64,000 nt of DNA, from contig CAYZIL010000004.1 of NCBI GenBank assembly GCA_964478515.1, forward strand, positions 16,771-80,770, read 5' to 3'. This stretch comes from HGM13233 sp964478515 (lineage in GTDB: Bacteria > Bacillota > Clostridia > Oscillospirales > Ruminococcaceae). This document shows positions 17,409 through 26,614 of this stretch, one piece after another. The position numbers were made by a program, and so were the translations under genes. The notes below the pieces were generated by a model. The model did no database searches, was not told the DNA's origin, and saw nothing but the letters and a program-made list of their open reading frames with translations. How positions within the stretch are numbered: position 1 is the first letter of the stretch; each line of letters begins with the position of its first letter.

Positions 17409-18236
17409 TCAGGCTGTCTGGTCTGTTTGTTCAAGCAGTGTCGGGTCGCCCGTACCGTCCCCGTCCGGTTCGGTGGGCTGGGTCTCGGGAACGGTGCCGC
17501 CTTTTTCGGGAGGCTGCTGTGCCTCGCTGCCGGGGTCGGTGACAACCTCGCCCGGTACCGGTTCAGGTTCCTGCTCGCTGTCGGCGTTCAGAAAAGACAC
17601 TACCTGCCAGCCGCTTTCGCTGCGCGCCAGCAACATGACCATCTGTGTGACCTCGGCGGCGCCGTCCTCGCCGGGCAGACCGAGCGCCGTTATGTGTACG
17701 GCCGCCTCGTCCTGCGCTTGTTCCACGGAGTCTATGCTCAGCGAGCTGTAGACCGGCTCGGCAAACTGTTCGCGCTCGCCCTCCGGCTCGCCGCCGTCAG
17801 CACGCAGCGCCAGCATGCCGTCGTAGTCGCCGTGCAGCAGCGCCTCAATATAGCGGCGGGCAATCTCGGCGGCGTCGGGCTCGGCAAGGTGTACTGTCGA
17901 CTGCACAACGCTGACAGACACCGCGCTGATGACGGCGGTATCCTCGTCCAGTGCCGTTATCGGCAGCACCGCGCGCACAACGTCGTTTACCTTTAGCGCC
18001 GCCAGGTCTGCCGCGGTGCCGTCTATGCCGATTACGGTACAAGCGGCACAGTCGACCCAGTATTCGCCGCTCAGCGCCTGGTCGTCTGCGACCGGCTCAA
18101 GCAGCACCTGGGACGTCTCGCTGTCGACTTCAGCTATGCGCGCGGTCACCGTTACGTATTGCACGCCGGTGCCGACGCAGCCGGCCAACATTAATACCGC
18201 AATAAATACTGTCAGAATTTTCAGATACGTTTTCAT
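17409..18236 (-). CDS. Lipoprotein, unknown function
   Basis: 275 residues. A signal peptide ends in the lipobox LAGC (Cys20). The mature part has a beta-rich segment (ARIAEVDSETSQVLLEP), a region with EIARRYIEALLHGDYDGMLAL that resembles helical lead-ins of NTF2-like/DUF4878 domains, and an acidic, Pro-rich C-terminal tail (about residues 233-275). It is probably surface-anchored. It follows the other lipoprotein gene by 23 bases and is likely in the same transcript. Confidence 0.7.
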   Translation of the reverse strand: MKTYLKILTVFIAVLMLAGCVGTGVQYVTVTARIAEVDSETSQVLLEPVADDQALSGEYWVDCAACTVIGIDGTAADLAALKVNDVVRAVLPITALDEDTAVISAVSVSVVQSTVHLAEPDAAEIARRYIEALLHGDYDGMLALRADGGEPEGEREQFAEPVYSSLSIDSVEQAQDEAAVHITALGLPGEDGAAEVTQMVMLLARSESGWQVVSFLNADSEQEPEPVPGEVVTDPGSEAQQPPEKGGTVPETQPTEPDGDGTGDPTLLEQTDQTA

Positions 18237-18259
18237 AAGTTAATCGGGATCTTGCCTCT

Positions 18260-18805
18260 TTAAGGTTGGTACGTCAACGCCAGCTCCATTGCGGAGTCTA
18301 TATTTGCGCCGGCATATTCAAATTTTATTGTCTCGCCGCCCAGCGTGACGCTCAGCCGACCGTCAGCGGGGGCGCCGGTATCTATCACTACCGCCGCGGA
18401 GTCCGACGCGAAAACCATTCCGTTTTCGTCCTCGTCGGCGACGTATTGATAATCATAAGTAAAGCTCACCGCCGTGTCGCTGAGCTGCTGCGGCAGTGTC
18501 AGCGTGCCGGAACCGGTATACTCGGACCAGAGATAACCCGTCGTCAGCTCGCCCGCGCCTGTACCCGGGCGGGTCAGCTCCACGAAGAAAACATGGTCGT
18601 CGCAGGACAGCCACCAGCCGGCAGCCGAGTCCCAAAAAGCATCCTCGTCAAAGCCGCTCTGCGCTGCCGGCTCGCCGCCGTCGCTTTGCGTTTCGCCCTC
18701 AACATCCTGTTTCGGGCCGCCGCCGAAATCGGCCTGCTGCACGCAGGCCGTCAAGGCCGCCGCACACAGCAACAAGCACAGTACCAATGCTGTTAATTTC
18801 TTCAT
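18260..18805 (-). CDS. Lipoprotein, unknown function
   Basis: 181 residues from MKKLTALVL. The signal peptide has lipobox LTAC (Cys20). The mature protein is acidic, with a beta-rich domain from WDSAAGWWLSCDDHVFFVEL to the end. It resembles no family I can name. It is paired with the next lipoprotein gene (17409-18236) and lies opposite a TetR regulator gene that could control both. Confidence 0.65.
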   Translation of the reverse strand: MKKLTALVLCLLLCAAALTACVQQADFGGGPKQDVEGETQSDGGEPAAQSGFDEDAFWDSAAGWWLSCDDHVFFVELTRPGTGAGELTTGYLWSEYTGSGTLTLPQQLSDTAVSFTYDYQYVADEDENGMVFASDSAAVVIDTGAPADGRLSVTLGGETIKFEYAGANIDSAMELALTYQP

Positions 18806-18986
18806 CTGACGGTTCCTCCACATTAATTTGCGGAAATTGCCGCTTGGTGAACATGTTTATACGGATTACATATTAACCTAAAATCTACTTTTTATCAAGT
18901 CCGGCGGCGTGAACTTTACAAAATTTTCGTAAACAGATATTATATTATCAGTTTTAGTGTCGCGCGGCGCGCGAAAGGGGGACGCC

Positions 18987-19553
18987 ATGTCTGAGTCTCT
19001 TATCACAAAAAAAGCCCTGGCGGCGGTGCTCAAGGACCTAATGTCGACTTCTGCGCTGGAAAAAATCAGCGTCGGCGATATTTGTGAGCGCTGCGGCTTA
19101 AACCGCAAAAGTTTTTACTACCATTTTAAGGATAAGTACGACCTGGTCAACTGGATTTTTTACTACGAGTTCATCGAGTGCATCAGCCGCGACAATTATG
19201 AGACCGTCTGGGATTTTTTCCGCGGCATCTGCGACTACTTTTACGCCAACCGCGAGTTTTACATAAGCGCCTTTGCCGTGCGCGGCCAAAACAGCTTTTC
19301 CGACTATTTTGAAGAGGTGTTTTTCCCCATAACCGTTGAGTATTTCCGCAACGAGTTTTCCGACGACGAGAACGCCGAGTTTTACGCCACTTTTTTTACC
19401 GACGCCTTTCGCGCCGGCATAATCCGCTGGCTGCGCGACAACGCCGACATTGAGCCGCCGCGCTTTTGCGAACTCATGCGCAGCGCAGTCTCGCAGATGT
19501 CGCAAAAATACGCGAGCGAAACCTCAGACGGTTTTGGTCGGACACAGCGCTGA
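18987..19553 (+). CDS. TetR/AcrR-family regulator, DhaS-like
   Basis: 188 residues from the ATG at 18987 (AAGGGGG upstream). The N-terminal helix-turn-helix reads ISVGDICERCGLNRKSFYYHFKDKYDLVNWIFYYEF, as in DhaS/TetR regulators with the short C-terminal domain (TetR_C_8 type). The ligand domain is Phe/Tyr-rich. It is divergent from the lipoprotein pair, with about 180 bases between them, so it may control that pair or itself. Confidence 0.85.
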   Translation: MSESLITKKALAAVLKDLMSTSALEKISVGDICERCGLNRKSFYYHFKDKYDLVNWIFYYEFIECISRDNYETVWDFFRGICDYFYANREFYISAFAVRGQNSFSDYFEEVFFPITVEYFRNEFSDDENAEFYATFFTDAFRAGIIRWLRDNADIEPPRFCELMRSAVSQMSQKYASETSDGFGRTQR

Positions 19554-19564
19554 ATTCAGTATAT

Positions 19565-19605
19565 AACGGCGGCAAGTCTTTTGTGACTTGCCGCCGTTTT
19601 TAATT
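19565..19605 (+). terminator. Terminator of the TetR gene
   Basis: AACGGCGGCAAGTC pairs with GACTTGCCGCCGTT around a TTTTGT loop, followed by a T-rich tract. Confidence 0.85.
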
Positions 19606-19706
19606 TTGCTTTTTGCACTGTACCCTGCGCGGCCAAGGATTAAAGTGCCGCGCGTTGTGTGTGTTTTCTTAAGCACTTAAGTGAACACCAGCTATAATAA
19701 TTCAAA

Positions 19707-19943
19707 CGCAAAAGTTCAGCTGACGAAAACGAGCCTCGCGCGTCGGCGCGAGGCTCAGAGGGAGTCAAGAAGTTCTCCTCTTGCCGTTAAGGGGTTAACA
19801 GGGCGTCGGGGAGCTAAGCGGACGAATCGCAACGTCCCCTTATTTCCCGACAAAAAACGTTCTTCGCGTTTAGGGCAAAGCGCTCTTTTTTGACTTAGTT
19901 CTTTTGCAATTGCAATAGCGCCTTAAAACGCCGGCAGTACGTT
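19707..19943 (+). repeat. Dispersed intergenic repeat, copy B (reference copy)
   Basis: It begins with ACGCAAAAGTTCAGCTGACG and a GAGCCTCGCGC/GCGCGAGGCTC hairpin. The shared block CTTGCCGTTAAGGGGTTAAC follows, and the unit ends at CGCCGGCAGTACGTT. It aligns with copies A, C, D and E. A 70-codon frame across it has no ribosome site and is not a gene. It lies between convergent genes. Confidence 0.75.
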
Positions 19944-19977
19944 AGACTTGTAGCTTTTGTGCAAGCCGCGCCCTTTT

Positions 19978-20940
19978 TCAGCCCAGCAGCTTGATAAGCG
20001 AGCCCGCATATTTGCGCTCGCTGAGCTCGTCGCCGTCGGCTACAATCGCACTGCCGTCGGCCCTTACCACCACAAAACGCGGCGTGCCGCAAATGCTCTC
20101 GTTTATAGTTTGCACGTCGCCGACGCACTCGCTAACCAGCAGCGGCGCGGTCTGGCAAGCGCGGCCCTCGCAGACGTCTTTTTTTACGGCGGCGCGAGGA
20201 GCACTGGCGGCTGCGGGCATCATAAACAAAAACGGGCAGCCGGCCGCGGCCAGCGCGGCCGTGTCGACGCGGCTGAGTGCGGCCTCGTCCTCGTACATAC
20301 TGTAGGCGCCGAAAAGGCAACCGAAGCGGCGCAGCTTGGCCGTTGCAGCGTCAAAGTCGGCGTCGTTCGCCGGCAGTGCCGCGAGCGTGTTCAGTTTTCC
20401 GGGGAACTTGTCGGCGTTGAGCAGCTGTTTGCCGTTGCGGCAAAACAGCACGAAAGCACAGTCGGCGTTGCGGTTAAAAAGTTCGCGCAAACCGTCCGGC
20501 AGCCGCTCGCTGTCAACATAAACCGCGTAGACGAAAATGCCCAACTGGCGACCGCTGTCTATAAGCTGCCGCAGCAACTCTACGTCGTCCTTGCACTCGA
20601 CGAACAGGCAAAACGGCACGCGCAGTCCAGCGGCGGCCTCGGTGCGCAGTGTTTTGGCGCCGCACGTCAGCGCGTTGTAGCCGAAGTTTATACCGAACTT
20701 TTTCAGCACAGCGCTGTCGGTGTTTTTCGCCAAGCCGCCAACCAGCTTGTAGTAGCCGCTGTTGGGGTCCGACAGCGAACGGCCCAAGCAGCTGAAAAAC
20801 TCGTTCTGTTTTTTACCCTTTAACAACCCCTCGCCCAGTTCGGCAAGCTTGCGCAGGGTGCGCTCGGTATCCTTTTGCAGATTTGTTATCCACCGGCCAA
20901 CAGCGGACTCTATTATGGCGCGAGAGACAGACTCTTTCAT
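19978..20940 (-). CDS. Cysteine-less radical-SAM paralogue (probable pseudoenzyme)
   Basis: 320 residues. It aligns along its length with the divergent radical-SAM gene at 21195. SDPNSGYYKLVGGLAKNTDS corresponds to SNPDGNWRKLILSLWSDVDA. The helix after the cluster, LIDSGRQLGIFVYAVYVDSE, corresponds to VIEQGKKLGCYLYLYSGGE. The final FVVVRADGSAIVADGDEL corresponds to YLHINAAGDIEPCGFMHY. The CxxxCxxC loop is missing and the GGE motif is lost, so no radical chemistry is expected. A regulatory or scaffold role beside the intact enzyme is inferred. GAGGAAG precedes the ATG. Confidence 0.7.
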   Translation of the reverse strand: MKESVSRAIIESAVGRWITNLQKDTERTLRKLAELGEGLLKGKKQNEFFSCLGRSLSDPNSGYYKLVGGLAKNTDSAVLKKFGINFGYNALTCGAKTLRTEAAAGLRVPFCLFVECKDDVELLRQLIDSGRQLGIFVYAVYVDSERLPDGLRELFNRNADCAFVLFCRNGKQLLNADKFPGKLNTLAALPANDADFDAATAKLRRFGCLFGAYSMYEDEAALSRVDTAALAAAGCPFLFMMPAAASAPRAAVKKDVCEGRACQTAPLLVSECVGDVQTINESICGTPRFVVVRADGSAIVADGDELSERKYAGSLIKLLG

Positions 20941-21194
20941 CCAACCACTTCCTCAAAATATCGTGACATTTTTCCCTTGATGCCATTCTCGATTATACTC
21001 CCCGCGCGCGACATTAAAAGGGACGTTTCGGACGATTTGTCCAAAAAGGTAACACATTTGCCGCACGCGCACATTTTCGGACATCCGCTTGCGGCTGGCC
21101 GGTGACGCCGCCGCCGTTTGGGCCTATACTCGCGTTATAAAACATGCGCACGCGCCCGGCAAAAGGGCGGCGCGCGCAAAAAGGAGACATAACG

Positions 21195-22556
21195 ATGACC
21201 ATCAAAGACAAAATAAAACATGACGGCGCGATGAAGGCCTACGACTTTGTCGACAAAGACCCGGAAAACAACATCCCTGTGCTGCTCGACAAGCTTGCCG
21301 GTCTTGACGACTCAAACTCCATGGCGCGTCAGGCCGAAAGCATTAAGATCTCCTTCAGCAACCCCGACGGCAACTGGCGCAAGCTGATACTCAGCCTTTG
21401 GAGCGACGTCGACGCGCACCAGCGCCGCAAAATTTTTGAGGCCGCCGCCGTCAACGGCAGTTTAATCGGCTCCGCCATTCAAAAGCAGAACAAGAAAAAG
21501 TACGGCTGCAACATCCCCTGGGCTATCCTGATGGACCCAACCTCGGCTTGCAACCTGAAATGCACCGGCTGCTGGGCGGCGGAATACGGCCACCAGCTGA
21601 ACCTGAGTTTGGAAGAGCTTGACGACGTAATTGAGCAGGGCAAAAAGCTGGGCTGCTATTTGTACCTCTATTCCGGCGGCGAGCCGCTGACGCGCAAAAA
21701 AGATATTATCACGCTGTGCGAGCGTCACCCCGAGTGCGGTTTTCTGGCCTTTACCAACGCCACGCTTATTGACGAGGCCTTTGCCGACGACATGCTGCGC
21801 GTGGGCAACTTTGTGCCCGCTATCAGCGTAGAGGGCTTTGAGCAGGAAACCGATTTCCGCCGCGGCAAGGGCACTTTCCAAAAGGTCATGCAGGCAATGG
21901 AGATTTTGCGGCGCAAAAAGCTGCTGTTCGGCATCTCCTGCTGCTACACCTCCAAAAACGCCGAGTTCATCGGCAGCGAAAAGTATTTTGACGCTATGGT
22001 CGAGTGGGGCGCAAAATTCTGCTGGTTCTTCACCTATATGCCGGTCGGCAAAGAGGCCGTGCCCGAATTGATGGCCAGCGCCGCGCAGCGCAAGTACATG
22101 TACGACCAAGTGCGCGCTTTTCGCCGCAGCAAGCCGCTGTTCACTATCGACTTCTGGAACGACGGCGAGTTTGTCGGCGGCTGCATAGCGGGCGGCCGCA
22201 GCTATTTGCACATCAACGCGGCCGGCGACATTGAGCCTTGCGGCTTCATGCACTACGCCGACAGCAACATCCGTACCGACACGCTGCTGGAATGTTTTCG
22301 CAAGCCGCTGTTTATGGCCTACCACGACAACCAGCCCTTTAACAAAAATCTGCTGCGCCCGTGCCCGGTACTCGACAACCCCGGCCGGCTCACGGCAATG
22401 GTAAAAGAATCCGGCGCTCACTCAACGAATGTACTCGACAAAGAGACCGCCAAGGAGTATTCTGATAAATGCGTCGAAAAAGCCAAGGCATGGGCACCGG
22501 TAGCCGACGAGCTCTGGTCCTGCGGCGGCGACTGTCAGCGCTGCGCGCACAAATGA
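21195..22556 (+). CDS. Radical SAM protein with SPASM-like C-terminal region
   Basis: 453 residues from the ATG at 21195 (AAGGAG ten bases upstream). The cluster motif is ACNLKCTGC with Cys119, Cys123 and Cys126; SGGEPL follows. The C-terminal third has GGCIAGGRSYLHINAAGDIEPC, NLLRPCPVLDNPG and a final CGGDCQRC, pointing to extra Fe-S ligands (SPASM-like). An N-terminal helical region of about 100 residues precedes the barrel. The family is common in gut Clostridia, but the substrate is unknown. The gene lies 39 bases before metK, which makes its cosubstrate SAM, and diverges from a cysteine-less paralogue. Confidence 0.9.
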   Translation: MTIKDKIKHDGAMKAYDFVDKDPENNIPVLLDKLAGLDDSNSMARQAESIKISFSNPDGNWRKLILSLWSDVDAHQRRKIFEAAAVNGSLIGSAIQKQNKKKYGCNIPWAILMDPTSACNLKCTGCWAAEYGHQLNLSLEELDDVIEQGKKLGCYLYLYSGGEPLTRKKDIITLCERHPECGFLAFTNATLIDEAFADDMLRVGNFVPAISVEGFEQETDFRRGKGTFQKVMQAMEILRRKKLLFGISCCYTSKNAEFIGSEKYFDAMVEWGAKFCWFFTYMPVGKEAVPELMASAAQRKYMYDQVRAFRRSKPLFTIDFWNDGEFVGGCIAGGRSYLHINAAGDIEPCGFMHYADSNIRTDTLLECFRKPLFMAYHDNQPFNKNLLRPCPVLDNPGRLTAMVKESGAHSTNVLDKETAKEYSDKCVEKAKAWAPVADELWSCGGDCQRCAHK

Positions 22557-22595
22557 CCCGGCGCAAAAGCAAATAATTTCAGCAAAGGACACGAT

Positions 22596-23765
22596 ATGAA
22601 TCGATTTTTCACCAGTGAGGCTGTTACCGAAGGCCATCCCGACAAAATCTGCGACCAGACGGCAGACGCCATTCTCGACGCGCTGCTCGCCGCCGACCCC
22701 GACTCGCGCTGCGCGTGCGAGGTAATATGCGAGCCGCAAAAAATGCATATTATGGGCGAGATCACCTCAAAAGCGAGCGTCGACTACCCGCTGATTGTCC
22801 GCTCGGTCATCCGCCGCATAGGCTATACAAAGCCCGAGTACGGTTTTGACGCCGACAGCTGCGCCATTACCTGCTCTTTGCACGAGCAGTCGCCCGACAT
22901 CGCCATGGGGGTCGACAGCTGCCTTGAGCAGCGCGACAGCGGCGGCGACGAGCTCGGCGCCGGCGACCAGGGCATGATGTTCGGCTTTGCCTGCGACGAG
23001 ACCGACGTGCTCATGCCCGCGCCGATAATGCTCGCCCAACTGCTTTGCCACCGTCTGGCCGATGTTCGCCGCGACGGCACGCTGCCCTGGCTGCGTCCGG
23101 ACGGCAAGTCGCAGGTGACGGTCGAATACAGCGACGGCAGACCCGTGCGCATAGACACCGTCGTTCTGTCCGCACAGCACGACCCCGACGTCGCTGTCGA
23201 CGAGCTGCGCGACGCGCTGCGCCGGCAGGTAATTGACGCGTGCATACCCGCCGCACTGCTCGACGAGCGCACAAAATACTATATTAACCCCACCGGCCGC
23301 TTCGTGCTCGGCGGCCCGGCCGCCGATACCGGTCTTACCGGCCGCAAAATAATTGCCGACACCTACGGCGGCAGCGCGGCGCACGGCGGCGGCGCGTTTT
23401 CCGGAAAGGACCCGACCAAGGTCGACCGCAGCGCCAGCTATATGGCGCGGCGGGTGGCGCGCACCATTGTCGCCAGCGGCGCCGCGCGCCGCTGCGAGGT
23501 GCAGCTTAGCTACGCTATCGGCGTGGCGCAGCCGGTCTCGGTCTTCGTCGACACCCGCGGCAGCGGACTTATGAGCGACGAGGCGCTGTGCGAATGGGTC
23601 AAGGCAAGTTACGACCTGCGCCCGGCGGCAATTATTGAGGAGCTCGGTCTGCGCCGGCCCATCTATTTGCCCTGCGCCGCCTACGGCTGTTTTGGCCGCA
23701 AGGACATTGAACTGCCCTGGGAGCTGCCCGACGAGCGCGCACAGGCGCTCAGCGCGCTGCTTTGA
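22596..23765 (+). CDS. metK: S-adenosylmethionine synthetase
   Basis: 389 residues, normal for MetK. Signatures include FTSEAVTEGHPDKICDQ, GAGDQGMMFGFACDET, the P-loop-like GGGAFSGKDPTKVDRS and ARRVARTIVASG. It joins methionine and ATP to form SAM. It lies 39 bases after the radical-SAM gene, with an AAAGGA site and no room for a SAM riboswitch, so it is probably co-transcribed. Confidence 0.97.
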   Translation: MNRFFTSEAVTEGHPDKICDQTADAILDALLAADPDSRCACEVICEPQKMHIMGEITSKASVDYPLIVRSVIRRIGYTKPEYGFDADSCAITCSLHEQSPDIAMGVDSCLEQRDSGGDELGAGDQGMMFGFACDETDVLMPAPIMLAQLLCHRLADVRRDGTLPWLRPDGKSQVTVEYSDGRPVRIDTVVLSAQHDPDVAVDELRDALRRQVIDACIPAALLDERTKYYINPTGRFVLGGPAADTGLTGRKIIADTYGGSAAHGGGAFSGKDPTKVDRSASYMARRVARTIVASGAARRCEVQLSYAIGVAQPVSVFVDTRGSGLMSDEALCEWVKASYDLRPAAIIEELGLRRPIYLPCAAYGCFGRKDIELPWELPDERAQALSALL

Positions 23766-23846
23766 GCGCCGCATAAGCGGCGGCGGCGCGCACACAATAG
23801 CGATGTGAATGGTTTGTAAATATTTGGTTACGTCAATGGATTTTCC

Positions 23847-23874
23847 TTGCAACCGGGCAAAACTCCGTTATAAT
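23847..23874 (+). promoter_or_regulatory. Sigma-A promoter of the LEA-like gene
   Basis: TTGCAA, a 16-base spacer and TATAAT, 40 bases before the ATG. Confidence 0.65.
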
Positions 23875-23914
23875 GGAATTACAGATAATGGTCAAAAAAG
23901 GAAAGGAGTCTCTT

Positions 23915-24421
23915 ATGGGATTTTTTAAAAAGCTTCTCGGGCTCGGCATAGCAGCCGGCGCCACCGTCGCCGCCGTTAAAGTGGCGCAGAAGTACGACGA
24001 AAACCTTGCTGCCAGCGGCGAGGCCGCCGACAGCGAGCGCAGCAGCAAAGAAGTGTTCGACGGCGTCAAGCAGGCCGCTACCGACGTCTACCACGAAACC
24101 GCCGTCAAAGTAAAAGAGGGCGCGCAAAAAGTGGGCGTCGACACCGACAGAGTCAGCGCCTCAATTAAAGACGCCGGCAAGGCCGTCGCCGACTCGGGCA
24201 AGGCAGTAGCCGGCACCGTTAAGGAAAAGGCCACCCAGGCTTACGACGAGGCAAAAGACAAGGCCAACCAGGTCTACAACGAGGCCAAGGACAAAGTCGC
24301 GGACGCCTGCGACAGCGTCAAGCAAAAAGTTGCCCCCTGCGTTGAAAACGCCGAAAAAGAAGTGGAAGAAATTAAACAGGACCTTGAGCAGAAAGCTGAA
24401 GATCTCGGCAGCGACAAATAA
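23915..24421 (+). CDS. LEA/YtxH-like coiled protein
   Basis: 168 residues from MGFFKKLLG (AAAGGAG upstream). A short N-terminal hydrophobic stretch (LGLGIAAGATVAAVKVA) resembles YtxH-type anchors. The rest is a charged helix built of degenerate 11-residue repeats such as AKDKANQVYNE and AKDKVADACDS, as in late-embryogenesis-abundant proteins. It probably has a stress-protective or envelope-associated role. It is a monocistronic unit with its own promoter and terminator. Confidence 0.75.
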   Translation: MGFFKKLLGLGIAAGATVAAVKVAQKYDENLAASGEAADSERSSKEVFDGVKQAATDVYHETAVKVKEGAQKVGVDTDRVSASIKDAGKAVADSGKAVAGTVKEKATQAYDEAKDKANQVYNEAKDKVADACDSVKQKVAPCVENAEKEVEEIKQDLEQKAEDLGSDK

Positions 24422-24435
24422 GCCCCGCGAGGCAG

Positions 24436-24470
24436 ACGCGCTCTCCGACAGGAGGGCGCGTTTTTTTTAC
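24436..24470 (+). terminator. Terminator of the LEA-like gene
   Basis: ACGCGCTCTCC, GACA loop, GGAGGGCGCGT and then T8. Confidence 0.85.
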
Positions 24471-24485
24471 GGTAAACATCTTACA

Positions 24486-24513
24486 TTGACATTTTTTGCA
24501 GGACTGCTAAAAT
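24486..24513 (+). promoter_or_regulatory. Sigma-A promoter of the repeat-protein gene
   Basis: TTGACA, a 16-base spacer and TAAAAT, about 60 bases before the start at 24573. Confidence 0.6.
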
Positions 24514-24572
24514 GTATATGTATATTATTACATCAAAAAGGCTTTTATTTTCAGACAGAAGGGGACCCCGTT

Positions 24573-26317
24573 ATGTCAAATGAAAACGACCAATTCAATT
24601 TCAACTCCTTTTCTCAGCAGCAGAGCGACGCAGACGCCCAAAGCATAGAGGAACTGCTGAAGAAATACGGTGCTGCGTCTGCCGCGCCGGCAACTCCGGC
24701 AGCGCCGGCCGCGCCCGTTACGCCCGCCGCCGCCCCACTGCCGCCGCAAGCACAGGTTGACGCCGCTGCTTTTGAAAAATTTAAACAGCAGGCGGCACTC
24801 TACCAGCAGGCCCAGCAACAGTCGGCGCAAAGCGCGCCCGCACAACCTGCCGCCGCGCAGAATATCAGTTTTGAGTCGCTGTCGCAGAGCGCCGCGCAGC
24901 CTGCCGCCCAAGCGGCGCAGAGCGCCGCGTTCAGCTCGTTCGGCCAGAGCGCCGCGCAGCCTGCCGCCCAAGCGGCGCAGAGCGCCGCGTTCGGCTCGTT
25001 CGGCCAGAGCGCCGCGCAGCCCACCGCCCAACCGGCGCAGAGCACCGCGTTCGGCTCGTTCGGCCAGAGCGCCGCGCANNNNNNNNNNNNNNNNNNNNNN
25101 NNNNNNNNNNNNNNNNNNNNNNNNNNNNNNNNNNNNNNNNNNNNNNNNNNNNNNNNNNNNNNNNNNNNNNNNNNNNNNCCGCCCAACCGGCGCAGAGCAC
25201 CGCGTTCGGCTCGTTCGGCCAGAGCGCCGCGCAACCTGCCGCCCAAGCGGCGCCGAGCACCGCGTTCGACTCGTTCGGTCAGAGCGCCGCGCAACCTGCC
25301 GCCCAACCGGCGCCGAGCGCCGCGTTCGACGCGTTCGGTCAGAGCGCCGCGCAGCCTGCCGCTCAAGCGGCGCCGAGCGCTGCAAAGTCCGCTGTTCAGC
25401 CCGCTGCCGCCGCTGCAAAAACCGCAGCGCAACCGAGTGGCGCCATGGATTTCAATTTTTCCGCCGACAAAAAAGAACCCGCTGCGAGTGAAAACCACCG
25501 CAGTGCCGACGCCCGCAGCTCCTCAGCCCGCAGCTCTTCCGCTCGCGGCTCCGACACCCGCAGTGCCAGCCGCGGTGTTGCCGCCGAGCCCGAGGGCCGC
25601 TACAAACCGCTGAGCACATGGGCCTATTTCGGCTACCTGGTGCTGTTTGCGGTGCCGCTCGTCGGCCTAATCTTCGCAATAATCTTTGCCTGCTCTGACA
25701 AAAACCGCAACCGGCGCAATTTTGCCCGCGGCTTTTTGGTAGCGTTTTTGCTGTGCGCCGTTTTGTGCGCAACTTCCGCGCTGCTTTTTAAAAACAAAGT
25801 CACCGACTTGCTGGGCGGCACTTTGCTCGGCGGCTCGCCGCAGAGTGAATACGACCAGCTTGCCGACGCGCTTGTCGGCTTCTCCCCGACGCAGCTCGCC
25901 GCTATTCTCGACGGCAACCTGAGTGATTTTGACAGCGAACAGCTCTCGCAAATACAGGACGCGCTCGCCGAAATCGACCCTGCACTGCTGCAATCCCTAC
26001 TCGGCAGCGCCTCCAGCCTGCTCGAGACCATTACCGACACCGGCACGCAAAACATTACCGCGCTGCCCGCGCCCTACCCGCAGACGCTCACCGGCCACAC
26101 CATGACCTCGACAAGCGGCGCCGACGGCTCGATAACTTATCTTGTGTACGACGTTACCCCCGAAGATTACAGCGCGTTTATCACCGCTTTTTCGGCCACC
26201 TACGCGCCGCTGCAAAACACCGGCACTGCCGCCACTTTCTTCGACTCCGCGGCCTCGCGCACCTACCTTGTGTCCTACCTGTCCGGCGACGGATATATGA
26301 CTATTTACGAAAGCTGA
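24573..26317 (+). CDS. Membrane protein with a 20-residue tandem repeat region, interrupted by an assembly gap
   Basis: One gene, although the 100-N block breaks the frame. The frame from ATG 24573 (AGGGG upstream) and the frame after the gap (25181 onward) read the same Gln/Ala/Pro repeat. Order: acidic N-terminus (SIEELLKKYG); Ala/Pro linker; repeats such as QPAAQAAQSAAFGSFGQSAA; a Ser/Arg linker; two membrane helices (YFGYLVLFAVPLVGLIFAIIFA and GFLVAFLLCAVLCATSALLF); and an extracellular domain of about 170 residues ending near MTIYES. Function unknown; the repeat region is probably a disordered cytoplasmic tail. The true gap must be 5 bases plus a multiple of 60 for the frame to continue. 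Confidence 0.75.
24885..25399 (+). repeat. 60-bp in-frame tandem repeats
   Basis: Units start at 24885, 24945, 25005 and 25065 before the gap, and at 25220, 25280 and 25340 after it. Each encodes about QSAAQPAAQxAxSxAFxxFG. Copy number is unresolved because of the N block. Confidence 0.9.
25079..25178. other. Assembly gap (100 N) inside the tandem repeats
   Basis: A fixed-size placeholder. The 55 bases before it (25024-25078) are identical to the 55 bases after it (25179-25233). The flanking contigs may therefore overlap rather than be separated. Confidence 0.95.
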
Positions 26318-26338
26318 ACCCTGCGACTGTTTTAACCC

Positions 26339-26376
26339 GCAGCGGCGAGAGGTGTTGCCTCTCGCCGCTGTTTTTG
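26339..26376 (+). terminator. Terminator of the repeat-protein gene
   Basis: CAGCGGCGAGAGG pairs with CCTCTCGCCGCTG around a TGTTG loop, then T5. Confidence 0.85.
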
Positions 26377-26431
26377 TAAATAAAGCGAGCCGCGCCGAAA
26401 AGGCGCGGCGTGTCAGTGCCAGCCGGCCCGT

Positions 26432-26530
26432 GTTAAGTAAAGGCGACCAAACCGGGCGCACCAATTTGTTCTTTTAACTTCCCGACGGCGCATTAGCCGT
26501 TTAGCGGCAAAAGCAGACGCAGCTCTTTTT
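26432..26530 (-). repeat. Dispersed intergenic repeat, copy C (partial)
   Basis: On the minus strand the segment with CTTTTGCCGCTAAACGGCTAA, continuing through GCGCCGTCGGGAAGTTAA, aligns with the central block of copy B. The end blocks are eroded. It lies between convergent genes. Confidence 0.55.
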
Positions 26531-26564
26531 TGTTGCCGGTGCGCGCGACGCCAAAGCAGAAAAC

Positions 26565-26599
26565 AACAGCCGCGCGGACTAATTGTCCGCGCGGCTGTT
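26565..26599 (-). terminator. Terminator of the cupin isomerase operon
   Basis: Perfect 15-bp arms (26565-26579 and 26585-26599) around TAATT. The minus strand continues GTTTTCTG. T-rich sequence on the other side makes it bidirectional. Confidence 0.75.
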
Positions 26600-26614
26600 C
26601 GCTGTCTTGTTTTT

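Noticed and set aside
19681..19893. Small open frame with RESRSSPLAVKGLTG, similar to frames at 38411-38632 and 54055-54360
   Set aside because: The similarity follows DNA-level homology of the dispersed repeat. There is no start signal, and the frames differ in length and ends.
22557..22595. Possible SAM riboswitch before metK
   Set aside because: Only 39 bases separate it from the upstream gene, too short for any known class.
24330..25613. Two separate proteins around the 100-N block
   Set aside because: Repeat phase shows that one gene continues across the gap; the apparent frame change comes from the placeholder length.
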